Positions 27,456-41,796 of a stretch of 64,000 bases of DNA are shown piece after piece. Source of the stretch: Andrena cerasifolii (taxonomy: Eukaryota; Arthropoda; Insecta; Hymenoptera; Andrenidae); the NCBI RefSeq assembly GCF_050908995.1, contig NW_027484976.1, positions 19,437 to 83,436 of the forward strand, given 5' to 3'. Within the stretch, counting starts at the first letter, position 1. Every line of letters starts with the position of its first letter. The notes under the pieces are model-generated. The model saw nothing but the letters and a program-made list of their open reading frames with translations. It was not told the origin of the DNA and ran no database searches. Made by a program: the position numbers and the translations under genes.

Positions 27456-30000
27456 GAAAAACCGATATTGAAAAACCGATATTGAAAAACTGATATTGAA
27501 AAACCGATATTGAAAAACTGATATTGAAAAACCGATATTGAAAAACCGATATTGAAAAACAAATATTGATAAACCGATATTGAAAAACCGATATTGCAAA
27601 ACCGATATTGAAAAACCGATATTGATTCCGATATTAGAACCGATATTGAAAAACCGATATTGAAAAACAAATATTGAAAAACTGATATCGAAAAACTGAT
27701 ATTGAAAAACCGATATTGAAAAACCGATATTGAAAAACACATATTGAAAAACAAATATTGAAAAACCTATATCGAAAAATTGAAATTGCAAAACCGATAT
27801 TGAATCCGATATTAGAACCGATATTGAAAAACCGATATTGAAAAACCAATATTGAAAAACAAATATTGAAAAACTGATATCGAAAGACTGATATTGAAAA
27901 ACCGATATTGAAAAACCGATATTGAAAAACACATATTGAAAAACAAATATTGAAAAACCTATATCGAAAAACTGATATTGCAAAACCGATATTGAATCCG
28001 ATATTAGAACCGATATTGAAAAACCGATATTGAAAAACCGATATTGAAAAACCGATATTGAAAAACCTATATCGAAAAACTGATATTGCAAAGCCGATAT
28101 AGAATCCGATATTAGAACCGATATTGAAAAACCGATATTGAAAAACCGATATTGTAAAACCGATATTGAAAAACCAATATTGAAAAACAAATATTGAAAA
28201 ACTGATATCGAAAAACTGATATTGAAAAACCGATATTGAAAAACCGATATTGAAAAACACATATTGAAAAACAAATATTGAAAAACCTATATCGAAAAAC
28301 TGAAATTGCAAAACCGATATTGAATCCGATATTAGAACCGATATTGAAAAACCGATATTGAAAAACCGATATTGAAAAACCGATATAGAAAAACCTATAT
28401 CGAAAAACTGATATTGCAAAACCGATATTGAAAAACCGATATTGATTCCGATATTAGAACCGATATTGAAAAACCGATATTGAAAAACAAATATTGAAAA
28501 ACTGATATCGAAAAACTGATATTGAAAAACCGATATTGAAAAACCGATATTGAAAAACACATATTGAAAAACAAATATTGAAAAACCTATATCGAAAAAC
28601 TGAAATTGCAAAACCGATATTGAATCCGATATTAGAACCGATATTGAAAAACCGATATTGAAAAACCGATATTGAAAAACCGATATTGAAAAACCGATAT
28701 TGAAAAACCTATATCGAAAAACTGATATTGCAAAACCGATATTGAAAAACCGATATTGATTCCGATATTAGAACCGATATTGAAAAACAATTATTGAAAA
28801 ACTGATATCGAAAAACTGATATTGAAAAACCGATATTGAAAAACCGATATTGAAAAACACATATTGAAAAACAAATATTGAAAAACCTATATCGAAAAAC
28901 TGATATTGCAAAGCCGATATAGAATCCGATATTAGAACCGATATTGAAAAACCGATATTGAAAATCCGATATTGTAAAACCGATATTGAAAAACCAATAT
29001 TGAAAAACAAATATTGAAAAACTGATATCGAAAAACTGATATTGAAAAACTGATATTGAAAACTAAATATTGAAAAACCGATATAGAAAAACCTATATCG
29101 AAAAACTGATATTGCAAAACCGATATTGAAAAACCGATATTGATTCCGATATTAGAACCGATATTGAAAAACCGATATTGAAAAACAAATATTGAAAAAC
29201 TGATATCGAAAAACTGATATTGAAAAACCGATATTGAAAAACCGATATTGAAAAACACATATTGAAAAACAAATATTGAAAAACCTATATCGAAAAACTG
29301 AAATTGCAAAACCGATATTGAATCCGATATTAGAACCGATATTGAAAAACCGATATTGAAAAACCGATATTGAAAAACCGATATTGAAAAACCGATATTG
29401 AAAAACCTATATCGAAAAACTGATATTGCAAAACCGATATTGAAAAACCGATATTGATTCCGATATTAGAACCGATATTGAAAAACAATTATTGAAAAAC
29501 TGATATCGAAAAACTGATATTGAAAAACCGATATTGAAAAACCGATATTGAAAAACACATATTGAAAAACAAATATTGAAAAACCTATATCGAAAAACTG
29601 ATATTGCAAAGCCGATATAGAATCCGATATTAGAACCGATATTGAAAAACCGATATTGAAAAACCGATATTGTAAAACCGATATTGAAAAACCGATATTG
29701 AAAAACCGATATTGAAAAACCGATATTGAAAAACCGATATTGAAAAACCGATATTGAAAAACCTATATCGAAAAACTGATATTGCAAAACCGATATTGCA
29801 AAACCGATATTGAATCCGATATTAGAACCGATATTGAAAAACCGATATTGAAAAACCAATATCGAAAAACTGATATTGCAAAACCGATATTGAAAAACCG
29901 ATATTGAATCCGATATTAGAACCGATATTAGAACCGATATTGAAAAACCGATATTGAAAAACCGATATTGAAAAACCGATATTGAAAAACCGATATTGAA
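26380..30000. repeat. Nested duplications at 2,584, 698 and 300 bp offsets
   Basis: A rare GAAATTGCAAAACC unit marks this stretch at 26,716, 27,782, 28,302, 28,602 and 29,300 (also at 6,061 upstream). The interval 28,201-28,380 is base-for-base the same as 28,501-28,680 in the lines I compared (offset 300). The AACAATTATT unit (its C at 26,902) recurs at 28,788 and 29,486, giving offsets of 2,584 and 698. The 2,584-bp copy runs from about 26,380-27,420 to about 28,970-30,000. Other local variants are GTAAAACC near 28,155, 28,975 and 29,672. Confidence 0.78.
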
Positions 30001-33000
30001 AAACCGATATTGAAAAACCTATATCGAAAAACTGATATTGCAAAACCGATATTGCAAAACCGATATTGAAACCGATATTGCAAAACCGATATTGAAAAAC
30101 CAATATTGAAAAACAAATATTGAAAAACTGATATCGAAAGACTGATATTGAAAAACCGATATTGAAAACTAAATATTGAAAATCTGATATTGAATCCGAT
30201 ATTAGAACCGATATTGAAAAACCGATACTGAAAAACCTATATCGAAAAACTGATATTGAAAAACTGATTTCGAAAAACTGATATTGAAAAACCGATATTG
30301 AAAAACCGATATTGAAAAACAAATATTGATAAACCGATATTGAAAAACCGATATTGAATCCGATATTAGAAACGATATTCAAAAACCGATATTGAATCCG
30401 ATATTAGAACCGATATTGAAAAACTTATATCGAAAAACTGATATTGAAAAACCGATATTGAAAAACCGGTATTGAAAAACAAATATTGATAAACCGATAT
30501 TGAAAATCCGATATTGAAACCGATATTGAAAAACCGATATTGAAAAACCGATATTGAAAAACAAATATTGATAAACCGATATTGAAAAACCGATATTGAA
30601 AAACAAATATTGAAAAACCTATATCGAAAAACTGATATTGCAAAACCGATTTTGAAAAACCGATATTGAATCCGATATTAGAACCGATATTGAAAAACAG
30701 ATATTGAATCCGATATTAGAACCGATATTCAAAAACCGATATTGAAAACCAAATATCGAAAAACTGATATTGAAAAACCGATATTGAAAAACCTATATCG
30801 AAAAACTGATATTGCAAAACCGATATTGAAATACCGATATCGAAACCGATATTAGAACCGATATTGAAAAACCGATATTGAAAAACCGATATTGAAAAAC
30901 CGATATTGAAAAACCGATATTGAAAAACCTATATCGAAAATCTGATATTGCAAAACCGATATTGAAAAACCGATATTGATTCCGATATTAGAACCGATAT
31001 TGAAAAACCGATATTGAAAAACAAATATTGAAAAACTGATATCGAAAAACTGATATTGAAAAACCGATATTAGAACCGATATTGAAAAACCGATATTGAA
31101 AAACCTATATCGGATAACTGATATTGCAAAACTGATATTGAAAAACCTATATCGAAAAACTGATATTGCAAAACCGATATTGAAAAACCGATATTGAATC
31201 CGATATTAGAACTGATATTGAAAAACCGATATTGAAAAACCTATATCGAAAAACTGATATTGCAAAACCGATATTGAAAAACCGATATTGAACCCGATAT
31301 TAGAACCGATATTGAAAAACCGATATTGAAAAACCTATATCGAAAAACTGATATTGCAAAACCGATATTGAAAAGCCGATATTGAATCCGATATTAGAAC
31401 CGATATTGAAAAACCGATATTGAAAAACCGCTATTGAAAAACCTATATCGAAAAACTGATATTGCAAAACCGATTTTGAAAAACCGATATTGAATCCGAT
31501 ATTAGAACCGATATTGAAAAACAGATATTGAATCCGATATTAGAACCGATATTCAAAAACCGATATTGAAAACCAAATATCGAAAAACTGATATTGAAAA
31601 ACCGATATTGAAAAACCTATATCGAAAAACTGATATTGCAAAACCGATATTGAAATACCGATATTGAAACCGATATTAGAACCGATATTGAAAAACCGAT
31701 ATTGAAAAACCGATATTGAAAAACCGATATTGAAAAACCAATATTGAAAAACCGATATCGAAAAACTGATATTGAAAAACCGATATTGAAAAACCGATAT
31801 TGAAAAACTGATATTGAAAAACCGATATTGAAAAACTGATATTGAAAAACCGATATTGAAAAACCGATATTGAAAAACAAATATTGATAAATCGATATTG
31901 AAAAACCGATATTGAAAAACCTATATCGAAAAACTGATATTGCAAAACCGATATTGCAAAACCGATATTGAATCCGATATTAGAACCGATATTGAAAAAC
32001 CGATATTGAAAAACCAATATCGAAAAACTGATATTGCAAAACCGATATTGAAAAACCGATATTGAATCCGATATTAGAACCGATATTAGAACCGATATTG
32101 AAAAACCGATATTGAAAAACCGATATTGAAAAACCGATATTGAAAAACCGATATTGAAAAACCGATATCGAAAAACTGATATTGAAAAACCGATATTGAA
32201 AAACCGATATTGAATCCGATATTAGAACCGATATTAGAACCGATATTGAAAAACCGATATTGAAAAACCGATATTGAAAAACCGATATTGAAAAACCGAT
32301 ATTGAAAAACCGATATCGAAAAACTGATATTGAAAAACCGATATTGAAAAACCGATATTGAAAAACTGATATTGAAAAACCGATATTGAAAAACTGATAT
32401 TGAAAAACCGATATTGAAAAACCGATATTGAAAAACAAATATTGATAAACCGATATTGAAAAACCGATATTGAAACCGATATTGCAAAACCGATATTGAA
32501 AAACCAATATTGAAAAACAAATATTGAAAAACTGATATCGAAAGACTGATATTGAAAAACCGATATTGAAAACTAAATATTGAAAATCTGATATTGAATC
32601 CGATATTAGAACCGATATTGAAAAACCGATACTGAAAAACCTATATCGAAAAACTGATATTGAAAAACTGATTTCGAAAAACTGATATTGAAAAACCGAT
32701 ATTGAAAAACCGATATTGAAAAACAAATATTGATAAACCGATATTGAAAAACCGATATTGAATCCGATATTAGAAACGATATTCAAAAACCGATATTGAA
32801 TCCGATATTAGAACCGATATTGAAAAACTTATATCGAAAAACTGATATTGAAAAACCGATATTGAAAAACCGATATTGAAAAACAAATATTGATAAACCG
32901 ATATTGAAAATCCGATATTGAAACCGATATTGAAAAACCGATATTGAAAATCCGATATTGAAAAACCAATATTGAAAAACCGATATCGAAAAACTGATAT

Positions 33001-36000
33001 TGAAAAACCGATATTGAAAAACCGATATTGAAAAACTGATATTGAAAAACCGATATTGAAAAACTGATATTGAAAAACCGATATTGAAAAACCGATATTG
33101 AAAAACAAATATTGATAAATCGATATTGAAAAACCGATATTGAAAAACCTATATCGAAAAACTGATATTGAAAAACCGATATTGAAAAACCGATATTGAA
33201 AAACTGATATTGAAAAACCGATATTGAAAAACTGATATTGAAAAACCGATATTGAAAAACCGATATTGAAAAACAAATATTGATAAACCGATATTGAAAA
33301 ACCGATATTGAAACCGATATTGCAAAACCGATATTGAAAAACCAATATTGAAAAACAAATATTGAAAAACTGATATCGAAAGACTGATATTGAAAAACCG
33401 ATATTGAAAACTAAATATTGAAAATCTGATATTGAATCCGATATTAGAACCGATATTGAAAAACCGATACTGAAAAACCTATATCGAAAAACTGATATTG
33501 AAAAACTGATTTCGAAAAACTGATATTGAAAAACCGATATTGAAAAACCGATATTGAAAAACAAATATTGATAAACCGATATTGAAAAACCGATATTGAA
33601 TCCGATATTAGAAACGATATTCAAAAACCGATATTGAATCCGATATTAGAACCGATATTGAAAAACCGATACTGAAAAACCTATATCGAAAAACTGATAT
33701 TGAAAAACTGATTTCGAAAAACTGATATTGAAAAACCGATATTGAAAAACCGATATTGAAAAACAAATATTGATAAACCGATATTGAAAAACCGATATTG
33801 AAAAACCGATATTGAATCCGATATTAGAAACGATATTCAAAAACCGATATTGAATCCGATATTAGAACCGATATTGAAAAACTTATATCGAAAAACTGAT
33901 ATTGAAAAACCGATATTGAAAAACCGATATTGAAAAACAAATATTGATAAACCGATATTGAAAATCCGATATTGAAACCGATATTGAAAAACCGATATTG
34001 AAAATCCGATATTGAAAAACAAATATTGATAAACCGATATTGAAAATCCGATATTGAAACCGATATTGAAAAACCGATATTGAAAAACACATATTGAAAA
34101 ACAAATATTGAAAAACCTATATCCAAAAACAGATATTGCAAAACCGATATTGAAAAAGACATATTGAAAAACAAATATTGAAAAACCTATATCGAAAAAC
34201 TGATATTGCAAAACCGATATTGAATCCGATATTAGAACCGATATTGAAAAACCGATATTGAAAAACCTATATCGAAAATCTGATATTGCAAAACCGATAT
34301 TGAATCCGATATTAGAACCGATATTGAAAAACCTATATTGAAAAACAAATATTGAAAAACCGATATTAGAACCGATATTGAAAAACCGATATTGAAAAAC
34401 ATATATCGAAATATTGATATTGCAAAACCGATATTGAAAAACCGATATTGAATCCGATATTAGAACTGATATTGAAAAACCGATATTGAAAAACCTATAT
34501 CGAAAAACTGATATTGCAAAACCGATATTGAAAAACCGATATTGAACCCGATATTAGAACCGATATTGAAAAACCGATATTGAAAAACCTATATCGAAAA
34601 ACTGATATTGCAAAACCGATATTGAAAAACCGATATTGAATCCGATATTAGAACCGATATTGAAAAACCGATATTGAAAAACCGCTATTGAAAAACCTAT
34701 ATCGAAAAACTGATATTGCAAAACCGATTTTGAAAAACCGATATTGAATCCGATATTAGAACCGATATTGAAAAACAGATATTGAATCCGATATTAGAAC
34801 CGATATTCAAAAACCGATATTGAAAACCAAATATCGAAAAACTGATATTGAAAAACCGATATTGAAAAACCTATATCGAAAAACTGATATTGCAAAACCG
34901 ATATTGAAATACCGATATTGAAACCGATATTAGAACCGATATTGAAAAACCGATATTGAAAAACCGATATTGAAAAACCGATATTGAAAAACCTATATCG
35001 AAAATCTGATATTGCAAAACCGATATTGAAAAACCGATATTGATTCCGATATTAGAACCGATATTGAAAAACCGATATTGAAAAACAAATATTGAAAAAC
35101 TGATATCGAAAAACTGATATTGAAAAACCGATATTAGAACCGATATTGAAAAACCGATATTGAAAAACCTATATCGGATAACTGATATTGCAAAACCGAT
35201 ATTGAAAAACCGATATTGAATCCGATATTAGAACTGATATTGAAAAACCGATATTGAAAAACCTATATCGAAAAACTGATATTGCAAAACCGATATTGAA
35301 AAACCGATATTGAACCCGATATTAGAACCGATATTGAAAAACCGATATTGAAAAACCTATATCGAAAAACTGATATTGCAAAACCGATATTGAAATACCG
35401 ATATAGAAACCGATATTAGAACCGATATTGAAAAACCGATATTGAAAAACCGATATTGAAAAACCGATATTGAAAAACCAATATTGAAAAACCGATATCG
35501 AAAAACTGATATTGAAAAACCGATATTGAAAAACCGATATTGAAAAACTGATATTGAAAAACCGATATTGAAAAACTGATATTGAAAAACCGATATTGAA
35601 AAACCGATATTGAAAAACAAATATTGATAAACCGATATTGAAAAACCGATATTGAAAAACCTATATCGAAAAACTGATATTGCAAAACCGATATTGCAAA
35701 ACCGATATTGAATCCGATATTAGAACCGATATTGAAAAACCGATATTGAAAAACCAATATCGAAAAACTGATATTGCAAAACCGATATTGAAAAACCGAT
35801 ATTGAATCCGATATTAGAACCGATATTAGAACCGATATTGAAAAACCGATATTGAAAAACCGATATTGAAAAACCGATATTGAAAAACCGATATTGAAAA
35901 ACCGATATCGAAAAACTGATATTGAAAAACCGATATTGAAAAACCGATATTGAAAAACTGATATTGAAAAACCGATATTGAAAAACTGATATTGAAAAAC

Positions 36001-36060
36001 CGATATTGAAAAACCGATATTGAAAAACAAATATTGATAAACCGATATTGAAAAACCGAT
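30001..36060. repeat. Left-domain terminal mosaic (offsets 838, 3,254, 3,740 and 4,064 bp)
   Basis: A rare CGAAAGACTG unit at 30,135, 32,539 and 33,377 marks three related copies (the last two 838 bp apart). A GATTTTG unit near 30,649, 31,471 and 34,725 marks a second set (offset 3,254 for the last pair). An ATCGGATAACTG unit at 31,111 and 35,175 marks a third (offset 4,064). The stretch of about 31.6-32.4 kb recurs at 35.34-36.05 kb with offset 3,740. The 33.9-34.45 kb part holds several one-off units (TATCCAAAAACAG near 34,121, AAAGACATATT near 34,154, CGAAATATTG near 34,407), so it is locally more diverged. Confidence 0.72.
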
Positions 36061-36125
36061 ATGAACAAATATTGAAAAACTGATATTGAAAAACCGATAT
36101 TGAAAAACCGTATTGAAAAACCGAT
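36040..36125. other. Junction between the two satellite domains, with a truncated monomer
   Basis: The left side reads like its own copy at about 32.3-32.47 kb (offset 3,740) down to GATAAACCGATATT followed by GAAAAACCGATAT. It then jumps straight to GAACAAATATTG, omitting the rest of that monomer. The right side looks like a right-domain GGAGAACAAATATT unit entered in its middle. Within 50 bp the first 13-bp CCGTATT unit appears. This is what a recombination or end-joining junction between two diverged sub-arrays would look like. The exact breakpoint is uncertain by 2-3 bases because both sides share AT-rich text. Confidence 0.75.
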
Positions 36126-39100
36126 ATTGAAACCGATATTAGAACCGATATTGAAAAACCGATATTGAAAAACCGATATTGAATCCGATATTAGAACCGA
36201 TATTCAAAAACCGATATTGGAGAACAAATATTGAAACACTGATATTGAAAAACCGATATTGAATCCGATATTAGAACCGATATTGAAAAACCGATATTGA
36301 AAAACCTATATCGAAAAACTGATATTGCAAAACCGATATTGAATCCGATATTAGAACCGATATTCAAAAACCGATATTGGAGAACAAATATTGAAAAACT
36401 GATATCGAAAAACTGATATTGAAAAAACCGATATTGAAAAACCGGTATTGAATCCGATATTAGAACCGATATTGAAAAACCGATATTGAATCCGATATTA
36501 GAACCGATATTCAAAAACCGATATTGGAGAACAAATATTGAAGAACTGATATCGAAAAACTGATATTGAAAAACCGATATTGAAAAACCGGTATTGAATC
36601 CGATATTAGAACCGATATTGATAAACCGATATTGAATCCGATATTAGAACCGATATTGAAAAACCGATGTTGAATCCGATATTAGAACCGATATTGAAAA
36701 ACAAATATTGAAAAACTGATATCGAAAAACTGATATTGAAAAACCGATACTGAAAAACCGATATTGAAACCGATATTAGAACCGATATTGAAAAACTGAT
36801 ATTGAAAAACCGATATTGAAAAACCGATATTGAAAAACCGATATTGAAAAACCGATATTGAAACCGATATTAGAACCGATATTGAAAAACCGATAATGAA
36901 AAACAAATATTGAAAGACTGATATTGAAAAACCGATATTGAACCGATATTAGAACCGATATTCAAAAACCGATATTGAAAACCAAATATTGAAAAACTGA
37001 TATTGAAGAACCGATATTGAAAAACCGTTATTGAAAAACCTATATCGAAAAACTGATATTGAAAAACCGATATTGAAACCGATATTAGAACCGATATTGA
37101 AAAACCGATATTGAAAAACAAATATTGAAAAACTGATATCGAAAAACTGATATTGAAAAACCGATATTGAAAAAACGATATTGAAAAACCGTATTGAAAA
37201 ACCGATATTGAAACCGATATTAGAACCGATATTCAAAAACCGACATTGAAAAACAAATATTGAAAAACTGATATCGAAAAACTGATATTGAAAAACCGAT
37301 ATTGAAAAACCTATATCGAAAAACTGATATTGCAAAACCGATATTGAATCCGATATTAGAACCGATATTGAAAATCCGATATTGAATCCGATATTAGAAC
37401 CGATATTGAAAAACCGATATAGAAAAACAAATATTGAAAAACTGATATCGAAAAACTGATATTGAATCCGATATTAGAACCGATATTCAAAAACCGATAT
37501 TGGAGAACAAATATTGAAACACTGATATTGAAAAACCGATATTGAATCCGATATTAGAACCGATATACAAAAACCGATATTGGAGAACAAATATTGAAAA
37601 ACTGATATTGAAAAACCGATATTGAAACCGATATTAGAACCGATATTGAAAAACAAATATTGAAAAACTGATATCGAAAAACTGATATTGAAAAACCGAT
37701 AGTGAAAAAACGATATTGAAACCGATATTAGAACCGATATTGAAAAACCGATATTGAAAACCAAATATTGAAAAACTGATATCGAAAAACTGATATTGAA
37801 AAACCGATATTGAATCCGATATTAGAACCGATATTGAAAAACCGATATTGAAAAACCTATATCGAAAAACTGATATTGCAAAACCGATATTGAAAAACCG
37901 ATATTGAATCCGATATTAGAACCGATATTGAAAAAACGATATTGAAAAACCTATATCGAAAAACTGATATTGCAAAACCGATATTGAAAAACCGATATTG
38001 AATCCGATATTAGAACCGATATTGAAAAACCGATATTGAAAAACCGATATTGAATCCGATATTAGAACCGATATTGAAAAACCTATATTGAATCCGATAT
38101 TAGAACCGATATTGAAAAACCGATATTGGAGAACAAATATTCAAAAACCGATATTGAAAAACAAATATTGAAAAACTGATATTGAAAAACCGATATTGAA
38201 TCCGATATTAGAACCGATATTCAAAAACCGATATTGGAGAACAAATATTGAAAAACCGATATTGAAAAACAAATATTGAAAAACTGATATCGAAAAACTG
38301 ATATTGAAAAACCGATATTGAAAAACCGATATTGAATCCGATATTAGAACCGATATTGAAAAACCGATATTGATTCCGATATTAGAACCGATATTGAAAA
38401 ACCGATATTGTAAAGCAAATATTGAAAAACTGATATCGAAAAACTGATATTGAAAAACCGATATTGAAAAACCGATATTGAAAAACCGATATTGAATCCG
38501 ATATTAGAACCGATATTGAAAAACCGATATTGAAAAACAAATATTGAAAAACTGATATCGAAAAACTGATATTGAAAAACCGATATTGAAAAACCGATAT
38601 TGAAAAACAAATATTGAAAATCTGATATCGAAAAACCGATATTGAAAAACTGATATTGAAAAACCGATATTGAAAAACCGTATTGAAAAACCGATATTGA
38701 AACCGATATTAGAACCGATATTCAAAAACCGACATTGAAAAACAAATATTGAAAAACTAATATCGAAAAACTGATATTGAAAAACCGATATTGAAAAACT
38801 GATATCGAAAAACTGATATTGAAAAACCGATATTGAATCCGATATTAGAACCGATATTGAAAAACCGATATTGAAAAACCTATATCGAAAAACTGATATT
38901 GCAAAACCGATATTGAAAAACCGATATTGAATCCGATATTAGAACCGATATTCAAAAACCGATATTGGAGAACAAATATTGAAAAACTGATATCGAAAAA
39001 CTGATATTGAAAAACCGATATTGAATCCGATATTAGAACCGATATTCAAAAACCGATACTGAAAAACTGATATCGAAAAACTGATATTGAAAAACCGATA

Positions 39101-41796
39101 TTGAAAAAACGATATTGAAACCGATATTAGAACCGATATTGAAAAACCGATATTGAGAACCAAATATTGAAAAACTGATATCGAAAAACTGATATTGAAA
39201 AACCGATATTGAATCCGATATTAGAACCGATATTGAAAAACCGATATTGAAAAACCGATATTGAAAAACAAATATTGAAAAACCGATACTGAAAAACTGA
39301 TATTGAAACCGATATTAGAACCGATATTGAAAAACCGATATTGAAAAACCTATATCGAAAAACTGATATTGAAAAACCGATATTGAAACCGATATTAGAA
39401 CCGATATTGAAAAACCGATATTGAAAAACAAATATTGAAAAACTGATATTGAAAAACCGATATTGAAAAACCGTTATTGAAAAACCTATATCGAAAAACT
39501 GATATTGAAAAACCGATATTGAAACCGATATTAGAACCGATATTGAAAAACCGATATTGAAAAATAAATATTGAAAAAGTGATATCGAAAAACTGATATT
39601 GAAAAACCGATATTGAAAAAACGATATTGAAACCGATATTAGAACCGATATTGAAAAACCGATATTGAAAACCAAATATTGAAAAACTGATATCGAAAAA
39701 CTGATATTGAAAAACCGATATTGAATCCGATATTAGAACCGATATTGAAAAACCGATATTGAAAAACCTATATCGAAAAACTGATATTGCAAAACCGATA
39801 TTGAAAAACCGATATTGAATACGATATTAGAACCGATATTGAAAAACCGATATTGAAAAACCTATATCGAAAAACTGATATTGCAAAACCGATATTGAAA
39901 AACCGATATTGAATCCGATATTAGAACCGATATTGAAAAACCGATATTGAATCCGATATTAGAACCGATATTGAAAAACCTATATTGAATCCGATATTAG
40001 AACCGATATTGAAAAACCGATATTGGAGAACAAATATTCAAAAACCGATATTGAAAAACAAATATTGAAAAACTGATATTGAAAAACCGATATTGGAGAA
40101 CAAATATTGAAAAACCGATATTGAAAAACAAATATTGAAAAACTGATATCGAAAAACTGATATTGAAAAACCGATATTGAAAAACCGATATTGAATCCGA
40201 TATTAGAACCGATATTGAAAAACCGATATTGATTCCGATATTAGAACCGATATTGAAAAACCGATATTGTAAAGCAAATATTGAAAAACTGATATCGAAA
40301 AACTGATATTGAAAAACCGATATTGAAAAACCGATATTGAAAAACAAATATTGAATTCTGATACCGAAAAACCGATATTGAAAAACTGATATTGAAAAAC
40401 CGATATTGAAAAACCGTATTGAAAAACCGATATTGAAACCGATATTAGAACCGATATTCAAAAACCGACATTGAAAAACAAATATTGAAAAACTGATATC
40501 GAAAAACTGATATTGAAAAACCGATATTGAAAAACCTATATCGAAAAACTGATATTGCAAAACCGATATTGAATCCGATATTAGAACCGATATTGAAAAA
40601 CCGATATTGAATCCGATATTAGAACCGATATTGAAAAACCGATATAGAAAAACAAATATTGAAAAACTGATATCGAAAAACTGATATTGAATCCGATATT
40701 AGAACCGATATTCAAAAACCGATATTGGAGAACAAATATTGAAACACTGATATTGAAAAACCGATATTGAATCCGATATTAGAACCGATATACAAAAACC
40801 GATATTGGAGAACAAATATTGAAAAACTGATATTGAAAAACCGATATTGAAACCGATATTAGAACCGATATTGAAAAACCGATATTGAAAAACAAATATT
40901 GAAAAACTGATATCGAAAAACTGATATTGAAAAACCGATATTGAAAAAACGATATTGAAACCGATATTAGAACCGATATTGAAAAACCGATATTGAAAAC
41001 CAAATATTGAAAAACTGATATCGAAAAACTGATATTGAAAAACCGATATTGAATCCGATATTAGAACCGATATTGAAAAACCGATATTGAAAAACCTATA
41101 TCGAAAAACTGATATTGCTAAACCGATATTGAAAAACCGATATTGAATCCGATATTAGAACCGATATTGAAAAAACGATATTGAAAAACCTATATCGAAA
41201 AACTGATATTGCAAAACCGATATTGAAAAACCGATATTGAATCCGATATTAGAACCGATATTGAAAAACCGATATTGAAAAACCGATATTGAATCCGATA
41301 TTAGAACCGATATTGAAAAACCGATATTGAAAAACAAATATTGAAAAACTGATATCGAAAAACTGATATTGAAAAACCGATATTGAAAAACCGATATTGA
41401 AAAACCGATATTGAATCCGATGTTAGAACCGATATTCAAAAACCGATATTGGAGAACAAATAATGAAAAACTGATATTGAAAAACCGATATTGAAAAACC
41501 GATATTGAATCCGATATTAGAACCGATATTGAAAAACCGATATTGAAAAACCGATATTGAATCCGATATTAGAACCGATATTGAAAAACCTATATTGAAT
41601 CCGATATTAGAACCGATATTGAAAAACCGATATTGGAGAACAAATATTCAAAAACCGATATTGAAAAACAAATATTGAAAAACTGATATTGAAAAACCGA
41701 TATTGAATCCGATATTGAAACCGATATTAGAACCGATATTGAAAAACAAATATTGAAAAACGGATACTGAAAAACTGATATTGAAACCGATATTAG
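36126..41796. repeat. Right-domain mosaic, first part
   Basis: Pure satellite with GAATCC/AGAACC pairs, CAAAAACC and GGAGAACAAATATT units. The GATATACAAAAACC marker occurs at 37,562 and 40,787. The part around 40.6-41.0 kb recurs at 52.0-52.4 kb and 58.75-59.14 kb. The part at 41.2-41.87 kb, which includes GATGTTAGAACC near 41,420, resembles 48.9-49.7, 52.6-53.4 and 59.3-60.0 kb. GTAAAGCAAATATT is found near 38,410 and 40,270. A GAATACGATATT unit near 39,820 is shared with 45,875 and 51,061. Several 11-13-bp units make this the most length-variable part of the array. Confidence 0.72.

Larger units (their letters stand above)
1..36060 (+). repeat. Left variant domain of the satellite
   Basis: This domain is rich in units that are rare or absent to the right: GATAAACCGATATT (after an AAATATT unit), GAAAACTAAATATT, GAAAAACACATATT, GAAAACCCGATATT, and a GCAAAGCCGATATA unit followed by GAATCC (for example near 2371, 5033, 6220, 13441, 22700, 28090, 29608). 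The GGAGAAC unit, the 13-bp CCGTATT unit and the GATATACAAAAACC form typical of the right domain were not seen here. Internally it is a mosaic of kilobase blocks repeated at offsets near 0.5, 0.77, 0.84, 2.4, 2.6, 2.7, 3.7, 6.4, 9.1, 11.4 and 20.6 kb. The domain ends inside a monomer at about 36,060. Confidence 0.85.
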
